Below, in pieces: positions 27,401 through 38,429 of a DNA stretch of 64,000 bases. The notes beneath the pieces are model-generated. The model was not told the origin of the DNA. It made no database searches and saw nothing but the letters and a program-made list of their open reading frames with translations. The stretch lies in contig CP137866.1 of assembly GCA_034406715.1 (NCBI GenBank), positions 744,001-808,000 of the forward strand, given 5' to 3'. This DNA comes from Rhodotorula mucilaginosa (Eukaryota > Basidiomycota > Microbotryomycetes > Sporidiobolales > Sporidiobolaceae). A program made the translations under genes and the position numbers. Position 1 is the stretch's first letter; each line of letters opens with the position of its first letter.

Positions 27401-29693
27401 GTGTGGGTCATGCTCGCGTGCACCATCTCTGGCCCGTCACCGAAGGCGCCAGCCGGCCCGCGGACGAGCTGTTCGAAGCCTATCAAGGCGAAGAAGCTGG
27501 CAAGCTCTTCGAGCGCAACAGACTGACTCGTCATGCCGGTAAGTAGCTGGCGCATCCCTTTTTTGTGTTCTCAGAAGGCGCGCTGACAATCTTGCGAATG
27601 TGCAGCTGTCGGCGCTTTGAGGTGTCAACAATTCACTTTCAACGCCGGGTGCCACTACAAGCACGTCATAGGCGCAGAGACGTATCCTTTCCCGCCGGTC
27701 GAGGACGACACCACCGAGACGACCGCAACTGCCTCGAGCGACACCGAGACCGTCATTTACGCTCCGACCTGCGCACGCGATGGTCGAGATCATTTGACCA
27801 ACGTGGTTAATGCCCTGAAGGGTGAACGATACAGCGAGTATACGCAGTTTAACGAGATCCTGTCCGTGGCATACAGTACGTTTCCCCTTTGCTTTGAGCT
27901 CGAGACGCCGTGACTGATCAAATCTCGCGTTGCAGTGAGCGGCGGGCGAATGAACGTACGTTCGGTCTCCTGCCTCTTTGGTGAGGTGATCGGAGAGTGT
28001 AGCTGACGGTTCCCCGGAAACAGTACCACGACGATGGCGAACGCGGTCTCGGCCCTTTCGTCGCTTCGATCTCGCTCGGGTCGGACGCCGTGATGAGCTT
28101 TCGCCGGAAGGAGACCAAGAAACGGCCGCGCGTTCGCAAAGCGGCGGACGGATCAAAGGAGTCCTCAGTCACGCCAGCTACGAGCGACTCACAGGCCGCT
28201 GACGATGCGCCAGAAACCCCGATCCCGACCCTCGATGGAATCAAAAAGAGCCGATCTACCAGCCAACGTCTCGCGCTCAAGATTCGCTTGAAGCACGGCG
28301 ACGTCATGCTCATGGAGGTGAGCTTGGTCAGATCGACCTCTCCCTGAGCAGCAACTGACTGAGTGCCTGCATGCGGGTTCGCAGGGCGAGGAGATGCAGC
28401 GCCAGTTTGAACACAAAGTCGAGCCTGAAGGGTTGCGCTTCGGTACGTCCGAGGCACCTTTTGAATCCCTTCTGCGAATACGAAGCTGACGACTTCAGTA
28501 ATGCTCGTGAAGCTGCCACGGCTCGCTTCATCGGTCCGGACCATTTCCAGCCGCCATCGGGCGCTACCGCAAGTCGGCGACTTGGGAAGAAGAAGGATTT
28601 GGCTACCACGGCAGGGCAAGGAGCACCGAGTCGCTTCGCTTACCAGGACACGGAGGAGGCGCCCGCCTACAATACCATCCCGACTTCGCTCGCCGGTTGG
28701 ACGCTGCCGGCCCTTCCGGCACTGCCTTCGCTCTCACTGCCCGCCGTTTCATCCTGCACTCGCGTCTCGGCGTCGCCTCTGATTGAATCGGACGTGGATG
28801 CTTCGGCGACTGCGGTTCCAGCGCCGTGCGGTACCCTGGGCGCGACGGCACCGCGCACACCGCAGGAAGGCGCGCAGCGTGTTGAGCACGCCGCCGCCGG
28901 GGCGGTCTCGAGCATTCATTTGCGTTGGACTGCAGAAACGACGGCAGATGCCGATCTGTCGCTGCCTCCTTCGCCAGCACTTTCGTCCGCCTCTGTACCG
29001 CGACATGCCGGCCCGCCCGAACCAGCACGACATGTCCGGGCTCCGCCACCGAGTGAGCTGTCTCATCCTGCGCTTGTTTCTAGCATCCTCGCGCAGCGAG
29101 GACGGGCGAGGCTCCCTCCGCGGCCGCGGCCGCCTCCGCGTCATTCGCAGCTGTCGGCTGCCTCGACGTCGTCCGTTCCGATCGCCGAGCCAAGCGCCCT
29201 CGGGAATCCGCAGAACAGTGCCCAGCAGCTCCACCACCTGCACCTGCACCACCCGCAACCATTCGGAGTCGGAGGTGGAGGCGGAGGCGTGCTCAGACTC
29301 CGACCGGTCGCGCCTCCGCCGCCTCGCCCTGCGATGCCGACCGTGATCGAACCGACGGATCCGTCCCTGCACCTGCAGTCGTCCACGCGTGCGGCACTCG
29401 CTTCTCCTGCGGCTCAATTTCCGCACGAAATGCGGAACGTCGGCGCTCGCATGTATGCGCGGACGGGGCCACCGCCGCCGCCGCGGATGGATGCGTTCGA
29501 CGCAGGAGCGTCGAGATTTTCGGCCAAGGAGCGGAAGCAGCAGGACTTGTTGCACCATGCCCAACGCTGGTCGCCTTCGTCGTCGTCTCATCTCATGCGG
29601 CCCGCAAATGCGCCTGCCGGGTTGTTCCTACCTGCCGCGCCCAGCGCCACCGTCACGAGCGGCCACGCAGCTTTTCCCGGGCGGTACCTCTAG
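23936..29693 (+). CDS. Large AlkB-like 2-oxoglutarate/Fe(II) oxygenase
   Basis: The N-terminal ~650 residues (MAKRRAKKPAAA...) are basic, disordered and contain (SSL)n repeats. A conserved-looking region follows (RPPIWCEGRQELCETLDYF, CLGYLLDGFGTANDVCAENG, HGGGCSEVIDV, VRYAVLGHYLVTHIWAEGEP, VRFEWVPGQGKPWF), then two cysteine modules: CTTCEQSHPRIYEADITC ending CYNEAC, and CSACGRLSSRSDWTRLRCSG ending GC. The C-terminal double-stranded beta-helix has MNYHDDGERGLGPFVASISL (His-x-Asp iron ligands and the AlkB SLG strand), LKHGDVMLMEG, QRQFEHKV (distal His) and GLRFAATARFIGP (Arg for 2-oxoglutarate). An acceptor at CGTGAAG, not the nearer CAG, restores this last motif. A ~380-residue low-complexity tail with polyHis/Pro and GVGGGGGG runs to 29693. 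Predicted nuclear nucleic-acid or protein demethylase/hydroxylase; substrate unknown. About eight introns. Confidence 0.75.
24350..24441 (+). repeat. 9-bp coding minisatellite (Ser-Ser-Leu)n
   Basis: About ten near-perfect copies of the 9-base unit TCGTCGCTG lie in frame inside the AlkB-like gene and encode Ser-Ser-Leu repeats, with one Leu-to-Val variant. Copy number is likely to vary between strains. Confidence 0.85.
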
Positions 29694-29921
29694 CCGTGCG
29701 ACGCGGACGCCAGATCCATGAAGGGAGGTGAAGTTCCTGTAGCTTGGTGGTCAATTTGCATGCCATGCTTTTCCAAACACAGCTCATCGCGAAAGGGAAT
29801 CTCATGAGAATCGTTTGCGATGCAAGAAAAGGTTTCCGGATACAATGCGGATGGGGCGGGTGGGTATCGTTCGAGGAGCAGGGTATAGGTTCATGAGGTG
29901 TCGTCGGCGCGTATGGGTTGC

Positions 29922-30496
29922 TCAGGCGGCGACTGTTTCGAGCGGACCGCGCAGTTGGTCCGATGCAGCGCGAATCTGCCAAGTCCGGCTCGGGGCGTCA
30001 GCTCGCTCTCCCTTGTAGACTGCAGTGAAAAAGAGCTTTACCTTTTTGTCTAGGACTTTCCACGGCGCGACGGGCGTTCCGACGAGGACGAGGAGGAAGG
30101 CTCCCAAGCCGGTGACTGCGATCCGGCCGTGCTGCGGTTCAAAAGAGGCGTCAGCGGTGAGGGGAGTCGCTGGTTCGGGAGGCGTTCCTCTGTTACCTCT
30201 GATTCAAAGAGGACCGGCTCGTCCGGATCGGAGGAAGACGAGGTGGTTCTGTGTTCGTCATAGGCGCCACCTGCGAGTGCGGCGTACATGCTCGCCCTCG
30301 CGTCGTCGTCGGCCTCTTCGGGCGTCGGACTGATGGGCGGCCACGGTGACTGGGTTGGGATGGAATGGGCGACTACGACGGCGTGGCCGTTATGGGCGGG
30401 CGAGCAGACGAGAGCGGTGTGCGGAGCGCCGTCGCCCCGCGGCGAGACGAGGTCGGAGAGGAGGGCGACGAGCGCCGGAGGGAGCAGGATCGCCAT
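29922..30496 (-). CDS. Putative roadblock-fold EGO3/LAMTOR-like protein
   Basis: A small three-exon gene. Exon 1 starts MAILLPPALVALLSDLVSPR (30496) and continues ALVCSPAHNGHAVVVAHSI, an acidic linker (PTPEEADDDARASMYAAL) and EPVLFESE. Exon 2 reads HGRIAVTGLGAFLLVLVGTP...KVLDKK, and exon 3, after an intron with a GCTGAC branch site, IRAASDQLRGPLETVAA-stop (29922-29924). Helix, strands, acidic loop, then a strand ending LVGTP and a long terminal helix is the order of a roadblock/LC7 fold, and the acidic insertion resembles Ego3/Slm4 of the vacuolar EGO (Ragulator) complex that activates TORC1. This is fold-level resemblance only. It shares a 330-bp divergent promoter region with the EF-hand gene. 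Confidence 0.45.
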
Positions 30497-30824
30497 AGCG
30501 AGCACTCGTGGGCGTCTACTCGCAGGTCTGGACGCGTGCACGAGATGGCTGCTGGAGACGTCGTCCCTTTCCACTTTCGGAGAGAAGGCCGGAGCAGCAG
30601 AGCTCTGTGTCGCTTCAGCCTGTGTGTTGGGCGTCTTTTCAGCACCAGACTGCCTAATCGTAGAGTGCTCTGCTGTGCCGTTCCTCTCCGACTTCGTGGC
30701 TCGCTCTAGACGTCCGGACCGTGCCCTCTTTACCCCGCTCTTTTGTCCTCGCTTCGGCTCTTCATCACCTTCAAGCACCTTGCTCCACTCGCTCGGGCAG
30801 AACAGAACCGTCGCGCACCCAGCC
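30497..30824. other. Divergent promoter region
   Basis: About 330 bp separate the EGO3-like start (minus) from the EF-hand secretory protein start (plus). It probably serves both genes. No named element seen. Confidence 0.4.
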
Positions 30825-32301
30825 ATGTCGCGCCCTCGCTCGAGTGCCTGGTCCATCGCCCTCGTCGCCTGCGCCGCTTCCCTCGTCAGACTCGCAACAG
30901 CGCACGGCGACCATGCCGAAATCGACAGCAATCCCTCGGCCACCTACTCGGAGCTGCACATGGCACAGGAGGTGAGCGTGCTTCGGCTCCGGTCATCGCA
31001 GCGGGGAAGAACCGCTGACCCCACCCCCTCTCCTCGGCCATGACAACAGCATCACATGGACTCGTTCGACATCCAGGCCTTTTTCCACCTCCACGACCTG
31101 AACCGAGACGGCGTCCTCGACCGCAACGAGATCGAGTCGATCTACGGCGTCCACCACGAAAAGAAGCGAAAGGGCACCAAGAACCTCGAGGTGCACACGC
31201 AGCAGGCGAACGCGATTGTCGACGCCGTCCTCGAGAAACTCGACCAGAACGGCGACGGCCTCTTGACCATGCGCGAGTTTGTCGACGGCGGCGTCGGCGG
31301 ATTGCCAAACTTCAAGGGGGTCGAGCACCTCGGCCACCATTACGGTGCGTGTGGCCGAAACCCGATCACATCGCCCCCGCTCTAACCGGTAGCTGATCTA
31401 CCTCCTGCCCGCCTGGACGCTAGACGCCGAGGGAGAGTACTTCCTGCAGTAAGTCCGGGCATTCTCCTTGTTCTGCGGCTATCAGTCCTCCAGGCTGACT
31501 GCCGGCTTCGCCTTCGCCGACAGCCACGAAGAGCAGTACCACAACACGCCCGAGACACAGACCGAAGATTCTTACGTTCATCCTGAAGGTATGTCCTAGA
31601 CGAGTTTCAGCGGACAGAATTCGGCAGGGAACTGACCTCTGCTCGCTCTTCTCCCAGATATCGAGCACTTCATGTCGCACGAAACTATTGAGCACGAAGA
31701 GGAAGCTCGCGAGCGCGAGTTTACGGGCGAGGACCCGGACATTGCCCCGGAAGATTTGGGCTCGGTGACGCCCGAACAGTTGCAGCAGCACATCTTCAAC
31801 GAGCTGAACGGGATCGCCGACGAGGTCGAGACGCGCGAGGAGGCCCAGTTTGTGCGAGAGGCGGTCAGGGACGAGGATCAGCACAACCCGCACGCCGAGA
31901 TGGTCTCGCCGCCGCCAGCAGCCAAGAAAGAAATGCCACGACCAGTCTTTAACCCCAACGGCGGCGGCGGTGGTGGACGACGCAGCGCCGCCAGCAACAT
32001 TGTCGACGACGGTTCGCCCGAAACGGCCCCGACGCCTCAGGAACGGGCGCGCCGCGAGCGGGCCCAGTTTGCGCGGCAGCAGGCGGCCAAGTTCTCGCAA
32101 GACGCGCGCGAGGCGCGCCAGCGCGGCGAGTGGGGCACGGGGCAGGCCGATTTTGCGAGGCCGAAAGACGCGGCGGACCGCTTGCGGCGCAACATCCCGT
32201 ACAAGTACAAGGTGCGCACCCCCCCTTCGCCTCGGTCCGCGCTTGTCGCTCACTGACTGGGCGTGCAACAACAGGTCCGCACGAGCTGGTTCGGCGCGTG
32301 A
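30825..32301 (+). CDS. Secretory EF-hand protein (SSP120/nucleobindin-like)
   Basis: A signal peptide is clear: MSRPRSSAWSIALVACAASL then VRLATAHGD. Two canonical EF-hand loops follow, DLNRDGVLDRNEIE and DQNGDGLLTMREF, with all calcium-ligand positions filled. Before them lie HMAQEHHMDSFD and between them GVHHEKKRKGTKN. After the hands comes an acidic, coiled-coil-like region (HEEEAREREFTGEDPDIA, LQQHIFNELNGIADEVETRE), a Gly-rich spacer and RRNIPYKYKVRTSWFGA-stop (32299-32301), the last residues from a small final exon. Signal peptide, paired EF-hands and acidic helices fit fungal Ssp120 and the nucleobindin/Cab45 group, lumenal calcium binders of ER, Golgi or secretory vesicles. Five or six exons. 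No HDEL-type signal is present at the C-terminus. Confidence 0.75.
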
Positions 32302-32337
32302 GGGTCGATTCCCCCGTACTCGTATAGATTCTTGCTT

Positions 32338-32359
32338 TCTCTCTCTCTCTCTCTCTCTC
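32338..32359 (+). repeat. (CT)n microsatellite
   Basis: An uninterrupted TC/CT run of about 22 bases lies just past the stop of the EF-hand gene, in the shared 3' region with the carboxypeptidase gene. Confidence 0.9.
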
Positions 32360-32511
32360 GGGTCCCCCCCTCTGTATCTTGTGCTCTCATGCAATCCTCT
32401 CGCTGTGGTAAATCCATCCTCCTCGAGCGAGAACGGAGGAAAGGGCTGCGTCTCAAAAGTGTCAACAGAGAACGATCACAGGCACACCAATATGTTTACA
32501 GCGGCCGAGGC

Positions 32512-34348
32512 TCAAGCATAGCCGACTTTGCGGTCAAAGATCCACCGGTTGACGAGCGCGAGGGCTGCCTCTGGCTTGTCATATGGTACAAAGTGGCCAG
32601 CACCGTCGACGCCGGCGAAAGCGAGACGACCGTACTGACGGTACTCGCCGGCGCGGTTCGCGTTCTGCGCCTTTGCTTCTTCTTCCGAAGCGTACCAGGG
32701 CCGGAGCGGTTCGTTGGAGAAGTGGTCGTGACCGGACCAAGGCAAGGCGAGCGTCCAGGCTTGGTTCCCGTGAAAGTTGCAACTGCGAGCTCTTTGCATC
32801 TTTCAGCATCGTTCTTTGGGAAGACGACCATCCTTGAGCAACGCACATGAAGTCTTTGGTGCCCACATAGATCAGCGTGTCGACGCCGCTCTCCAACGAG
32901 TTCGCAACTTGATGGAAACTCGGCTTCGCTCTACAACACACAAGAGATGAGTCAGCGATCAACCTTTTTGAGCTGACGAGAGACTTGAGCAGTGACTCAC
33001 TGATCTCCAGACTGTTCAAAGTGCCGGAACACCTTGTCCGAGCAGCCGACAAACTTTTTCGTTCCGTGCCCGTGCTGGTCCAAGTCGACTCCGAGCTCGT
33101 GACGAACCTCCGGCCTGGCGTCCAGAGAAGATGTCAGGCCGCCTGTCTGAGACTGTTGCCGGAGAGGAACGGGATGCGCACTTGTTCAGCCAGGCTTCGA
33201 TCCACTTGCCCTCTCTGTACTCGCCCTTCTTGGTCATGTCGTACATGCTGAGACCCGTTGCAGCGTACGCGGACGTGAGCTTCGCCTCGCAGTAGACATA
33301 AGCAGCGATGCAGAGCGCCGAGTTGCGTTCGTTCCCTGCGGGTCTCGAGCGCGTCGGCACATCTCCCGATCACTTCGGTCAGAGGCTCGCGCGATTGAAA
33401 CAACGCGCACCATAGCAGGCCTTGACGAGGGCTTCACACCGCGGCACGGCTGCTTTGAGCTTTGTGCACTCGCGCTTGCTGATCAGGGGTCCGTACCCAG
33501 TCTCGTTCGTGCAGGCGACCGGAGCATACGACGCGTATTGGAGAAGCGGGTCCGTGAACCCGTTGCCGATCATGGTCGAAGCGAGTCGGATCTCAGAGCC
33601 TCCGCGACTGTGATACGGATGGAGGTGAGACTGATTTAAATCAGCAGCGTGATCCCAGGCAAACAACTCACAGCTTGGCCTGCTCGTTCTGCTTGATGAT
33701 GTAATCGGCAAAGAGCGGGATGTACCGCCCGGCATAGCTCTCGCCGGCAATGTGGAAGTCGCTCGAGCCGAGAGTGTCCCTGTACGCCTCGAACAGGATC
33801 TGGACGAAGGCGTAAAAGTCGCGCGCGGCAGCTTCAGTGGTGTAGACGCCCTTGTCGCCGGCGTCGGACCAGCTAAAGCCGACGTCGACGGGTTGATCGA
33901 GAAAGATGACGGACGCGTTCGAGTTCCACGAGTGCGGGTTGTAGACCGGATCCCTCCCCTTGGGCTGTGCGAGGCAGGGACCGAGTTCCTGCAAGAGGCC
34001 GGTGAAAGACGAGCAGCCGGGTCCGCCGTTCATCCAGAGGATGACGGGATCATTCTTGGGGTCGTTGCGGGACTCGAACGTCCAGAAGAAGAAGTGGTGG
34101 CCTTGGTCGGTGTCGAGGTAGCCGCTCACTTGGCGGACGTCGGGATCGCACAAGCCTTTCGGTTCGCGGACGCGCAGTCGATGACCGGGATACTCAGGAT
34201 GCGCGAATGTAGCGAATGCGTTTGTTTCGTCCCCAAAGACGGTCTGCTGAGCCGAGACGGTGCCCGGCAGAAGGAGGCTGATGGCGAGAGACGAGCAGAG
34301 GACGCCGGACAGGCGAGAGAGTCGGCGAGTTGCGCGGGTGGCTCGCAT
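32512..34348 (-). CDS. Serine carboxypeptidase (S10, carboxypeptidase Y-like)
   Basis: A vacuolar or secreted serine carboxypeptidase that removes C-terminal residues. The start MRATRATRRLSRLSGVLCSS (34348) leads a basic then hydrophobic signal sequence ending VSAQQ. Family blocks follow: VSGYLDTDQGHHFFFWTFES, PVILWMNGGPGCSSFTGLL (oxyanion site), SNASVIFLDQPVDVGFSWS, FHIAGESYAGRYIP (catalytic Ser in GESYAG), ASTMIGNGFTDP, and the final exon with GAGHFVPYDKPEAAL (catalytic His). The Asp of the triad should lie in the exon near 32850 (LIYVGTKDFMC, where yeast has GDKDFICN). The stop is at 32512. The propeptide is short compared with yeast Prc1, so a secreted or vacuolar site is not settled. Five or more exons. 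Confidence 0.9.
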
Positions 34349-34671
34349 GTTGTGCCTTGTAATCCTAGACGACTCTGCTTCTATTCTGAGCCTGTGCGTG
34401 TGAGTCTACGGATGCAAGGTGTCCGAGTCGAGGTCGGCTGCGGGGGTTGAGCGAGCGATCTACCTCACCTCCGCCCCCTCTCTCTGTCCAGGAACAGAAC
34501 GATACGGTAGAGCAGGGCTAGCTACAAGAGATCCGGGAACGTCGTCTCGACCAGGCCTGCAAAGCCTCCCCGCCACCGCCTGAGGCGGAGCGACAGCCCA
34601 TCTCAACGCTTGGCAACTCTCGAAATTCTGCACCTCGTCGAGCACCCGCGAATAACCGAGCCTAGGGAAGC
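34349..34671. other. Divergent promoter region
   Basis: About 0.3 kb between the carboxypeptidase start (minus) and the mucin-like gene (plus). No gene; no motif that I can support. Confidence 0.4.
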
Positions 34672-34710
34672 GTGCGGGGTGCTCTACGACGAGGCTTGTG
34701 GAGGGAAGCC

Positions 34711-37700
34711 ATGGCCGGGGTCTTGCCCGGGCTCCAGGCGGCAGCGCCGACCGCCGAGCTGCCTGCTTGGCTGTCGTACACCTCGTCGGCAACTGCGACC
34801 GTCGAGCGGGTCTATACCTTCGCTACGTTGCTCGCCAACGGTGTTCCGACCTTGGCTACGACGGCGGTGGTGGAGACGGACTACGGCACCGACATCTTGC
34901 AGCTCCCCGTCACCGTCGATGCATCGGCGGTCGAGGGGCAGAATCTCGGGTTGTTCTATACCACGGCCGGTGGTACGGCGAGCGCGACAGTGGTCAGGCT
35001 CCTCGGTGGAACGCAAGAGGTCACCATCGGACCGTCGTTCTCTGCGCCGGTCGACAGCTCGACTTCGGTGGCGACTTCGCCAAGACGAGCAAGCTCCTCC
35101 GATCCCCAGACCTCCGCGGATGCCGTTACACCGAGCACCACAAGCAGGAGTGAGTGTTGATGTACTCTGCTGCTGCGCCTTGTCAGCTGACCTGGGGTAA
35201 AGCAACCACAGCTTCCGTCGCCGCATCGTCTTCCTCCTCGGCACCAGTCTCGGCGATTCGCTCGTCTGCAACTCTCCCTCCTACTCCCTCCTCTCAGTCA
35301 CGGCCTTTCCCATCCTCAGAGTCGTCGTCCACAGCACCTCTTTCCACCACGACGCTACAAAGTTCAAGCCCGTCCGGCACTTCCACAGCCACTCCCGCCT
35401 CCTTCTCCTCATCTCGCACGAACATCGCCCCGGTGCCGTCAATACGGGCGCCACCTACAATATCCAACTTCTCCAGCGGGCTCACCCCCTCTCAACTCGC
35501 GGCGGCGATCGCGTCGCCAATCTGCTTCTTTTTCGCCGTCATGTTCGCCCTGCTGCTCTGCTGCTGCTTCGTCCGGCGAAAACGGCGGAGACGAGCTCAG
35601 CAGCGAGCTCTAGCGGAGGAGGAGGGCTTGCTCGATCCCGGAGGACCGCCGATTGCGGAGAAGCCGCACGAGCACCGAGCCGTCAGCGGAGGCGTGTTGT
35701 GGGAATGGGTGCCGCGGAGAGCGCCGTCGCGGGTTAGCGGCCGCAGCGGACGGAGCGTGCTGTCTCGGCTGACAGGGGGACTCCTCGGCGCTGGCGCTTC
35801 TCGGTCTCGGTCGAGGTCGGATCGGAGTCGTCAGACAGTCACTCCGAAGAGCAGCCCTCTTGAGGGCGACGGCGAAAAGTTCTTCGGCGCAGCAGGTCGT
35901 ACGGGTGCGGGTGGTGTTTCTCCAAACACCGCCTCACATGAAGGCAGCAGTCTCCTCTCACCCGAGACCGCTCAAAGCTCGGCGCGCTCGCCGCAGAGCA
36001 ACTGGTCCGCCTATCCGGCACTCGCCGCCGCTGCAACGTCGCCCGGGATGGCATCGACCGGCGATAGTTCGGCAGGGGCAACAAGCCCACGAGAAGGCCT
36101 TTCCTCGACGGACCATCAAAGACTCGGAGAGCCTTTCGCCGACATCGACCTGACGTCGCCTCGAGTCGACTTTGGCGGTTTCGAGCCGTTGCCGTTCACG
36201 AACGAAGAGGAGCGTTTGCGAAATTCCCCGCCGCCGACTTTGCCTCCCATTCGTCCTTCGGGCGCGTTCCGCCTCACCAAGCTGTACAACGAAGACGGGA
36301 CAGATGCCGGAGCTTATCTACCAGCTTCGCCCGTCTCGATAGGGCAACAACCTCGCGCGTCGACAGTCCCCGAGAACAAGACCTCGGGATCGATGGGGCT
36401 GCTCCATCGCGCAAACGTCACCCTGTCCGAAATATGGAACGGATACAGCGCCCCGAGTCCGGTCACGGAAGACGAAAGGGACACTTTTCCTTCGCCAGGG
36501 GCCAGCTCCACCGCCGACGGGAGCGCACCACCACCTTGGCTCCAGCGTTCATCAGAAGCAACTGCTCCAAATGACGCAATCACGGCGCACACTCCGCCCC
36601 TGACGGCGAGCGCGCCGAGCACGCCCAAATCGAATCGGATCATGCAAGGCGGCGGGGTGAAAGAGTCGCCAGCGCCGAGAACGCCGTCGCCGCGGCGGAA
36701 GCAGGAACGTGCCCTCTCCGAGGGAGGCTGGCTCAGCGGACGAGTGGCGGCATATCTGGCGGGCGAGAGCACCGACTCGCATTCGAGTCGCGAGAGCGAG
36801 GAGGGGCTTCCCGCTGGACTGCGGCAGCACCCGGCGAGCAATAGCAGCAGTGGCGAGACGGCCGACCTGACACGGACACCCGAGTCGACGCTCTTTCTGA
36901 ACGGTGAGTGACTTGCTCGTTGTTGTGCGTCGACGACTCGCTCACGGGAAACGCCTGCCTAGACTCGCGGTGGCGCGGGAGAAGCGCAAGGGCGCCGTCT
37001 CCGCCACCTTTTACATCTTTCGACCTCGTTGACGATTCGCCGATAGCATACGACCCGCCACTCGAACGACCTCCCACACATCCTTTACCGCCTCTGCCTA
37101 CAAATCCGAGGCACAGTCAAACGACCGTGTCAGGTTCCGACTCTTCCTACAGCCGGCAGTTCAGCGACTCGGCCTCGCATTCTTTACCGCACGGGGCAAG
37201 ATTGCCACGCTCGTTCTCGTCGGCGAATAGGGTCGACGCAGTCAGGCGAGGTACGAACCGGGACAGCTGCGAGAGCGGCGTGAGCGTTCTCGGCCGGATC
37301 GCGGCCTCGTTCGGGGCGCTCCGCAGCAAGCGCTCGAACAGCTCCTCCGAGTGGGACCACGACGCCCGCGGTGAGGCTCTGCCCTGGCGGCGAAGCGATT
37401 CGGGAGGACTTGGTGCGCGCGAGATCTCGGCAGATAGCCTCACCGATCCGTAAGTCGCGCGCCTTTTTTCTTACTCGGCAGGACCTCCAACGCTAAAGCT
37501 GCCTTTTCCCTCCTTCAGCTTCCCTCGCCGCCCTCTGGTCTCGTCGCTCTCTCCACCACCTCCGAGCATGCCGAGTCCTCCGAGCTCCTCCCGCAAGGCT
37601 GCGCCGTCTCTGACTCCGAAGGCGCGGGCCGGTTCGTCCGGTCTCCGTTACTCGACTTCGCAACCTTCCCTCGCGAGTCCGACTCGCTACGGCGCGTCCG

Positions 37701-37801
37701 AGCCGTTCTCGAGCTCGTTCCGCGTGTCGAGACCGGGTTCGGTCCACGAAGGTCGGCAGTACCTCGATCCGTTTGAGGACGTCTCCGAGGCAGAAATGTG
37801 A
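34711..37801 (+). CDS. Mucin-like single-pass membrane protein
   Basis: I do not recognise a named family. The ectodomain is a ~130-residue Thr/Val/Ala-rich part (ERVYTFATLLANGVPTLATT) followed by a Ser/Thr/Pro stretch of about 100 residues likely to be O-mannosylated. One membrane segment, SPICFFFAVMFALLLCCCFV, is followed by the stop-transfer cluster RRKRRRRAQQR. The cytosolic tail of roughly 650 residues is disordered, Ser/Pro-rich, with many basic-SP sites for kinases, ending HEGRQYLDPFEDVSEAEM (37801). Introns: 35150-35211, one after 36903, and one near 37452. The layout resembles fungal cell-surface sensors or Skg6/Axl2-like proteins. No classic signal peptide is evident at the chosen start; an in-frame Met at 34672 or an unseen upstream exon may supply it. 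Confidence 0.55.
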
Positions 37802-38429
37802 TGGAATTGGGCGATCGCGCTGCGCTTCCTCGCCGTCCTTGCGGCTCACTCGTCGCTCTATCATATCGGCTTCTTCAATTGACGTCTATCACTGCATTGC
37901 ATTGCATCCTCCATGGAGACCTTCCGCGGTCTGTGCCCGGTCCGCAGCAGGGGCGAGCGAGACAGTGCGCAGTGGCAACACGACGATTCCCCGTCGTGGC
38001 TTCATCTGTACGAGCCTCACGGCGGGGGGGTAAGTTAGATGGTGATCGACAGCTTGCCTCGACACGTGCGTGTGGAGAGATCGCGCTAAGTAAGGGCGAA
38101 GGTTCAAGATAGACGGACGAGTGGGGGAAAGAGAGAACGCCGACCGTCCTCTCGGTCGAGCGATTCGCGCTCACGAAGCAAAGCTGCGACGCGGGTAGAG
38201 CACTCTTAGAGCGCGCAAGATAGACGACTGCTTTGCTTGTACCGACTCGCGCTGCGCCATCGCCGTCACTACTCGGCAGTCGTCGGCCTCCTCGCCGCCT
38301 CAACTCTGAGCCGCATCGCCTCGTCTCGCCTCGCCTCGTCACAACACGCCGAGGGCGTACTGGGCGTCTCTGGGGTGCATGACTGACCGCAGCTGAGTCT
38401 CTTACCGACCCGCAAACCTGAACCCGAAG
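37802..38429. other. Intergenic stretch with missing first exon of the next gene
   Basis: About 0.63 kb. The deubiquitinase frame is closed by a TGA just before 38430, so its first coding exon, probably short, must lie here; I cannot place it with confidence. No other gene seen. Confidence 0.4.
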
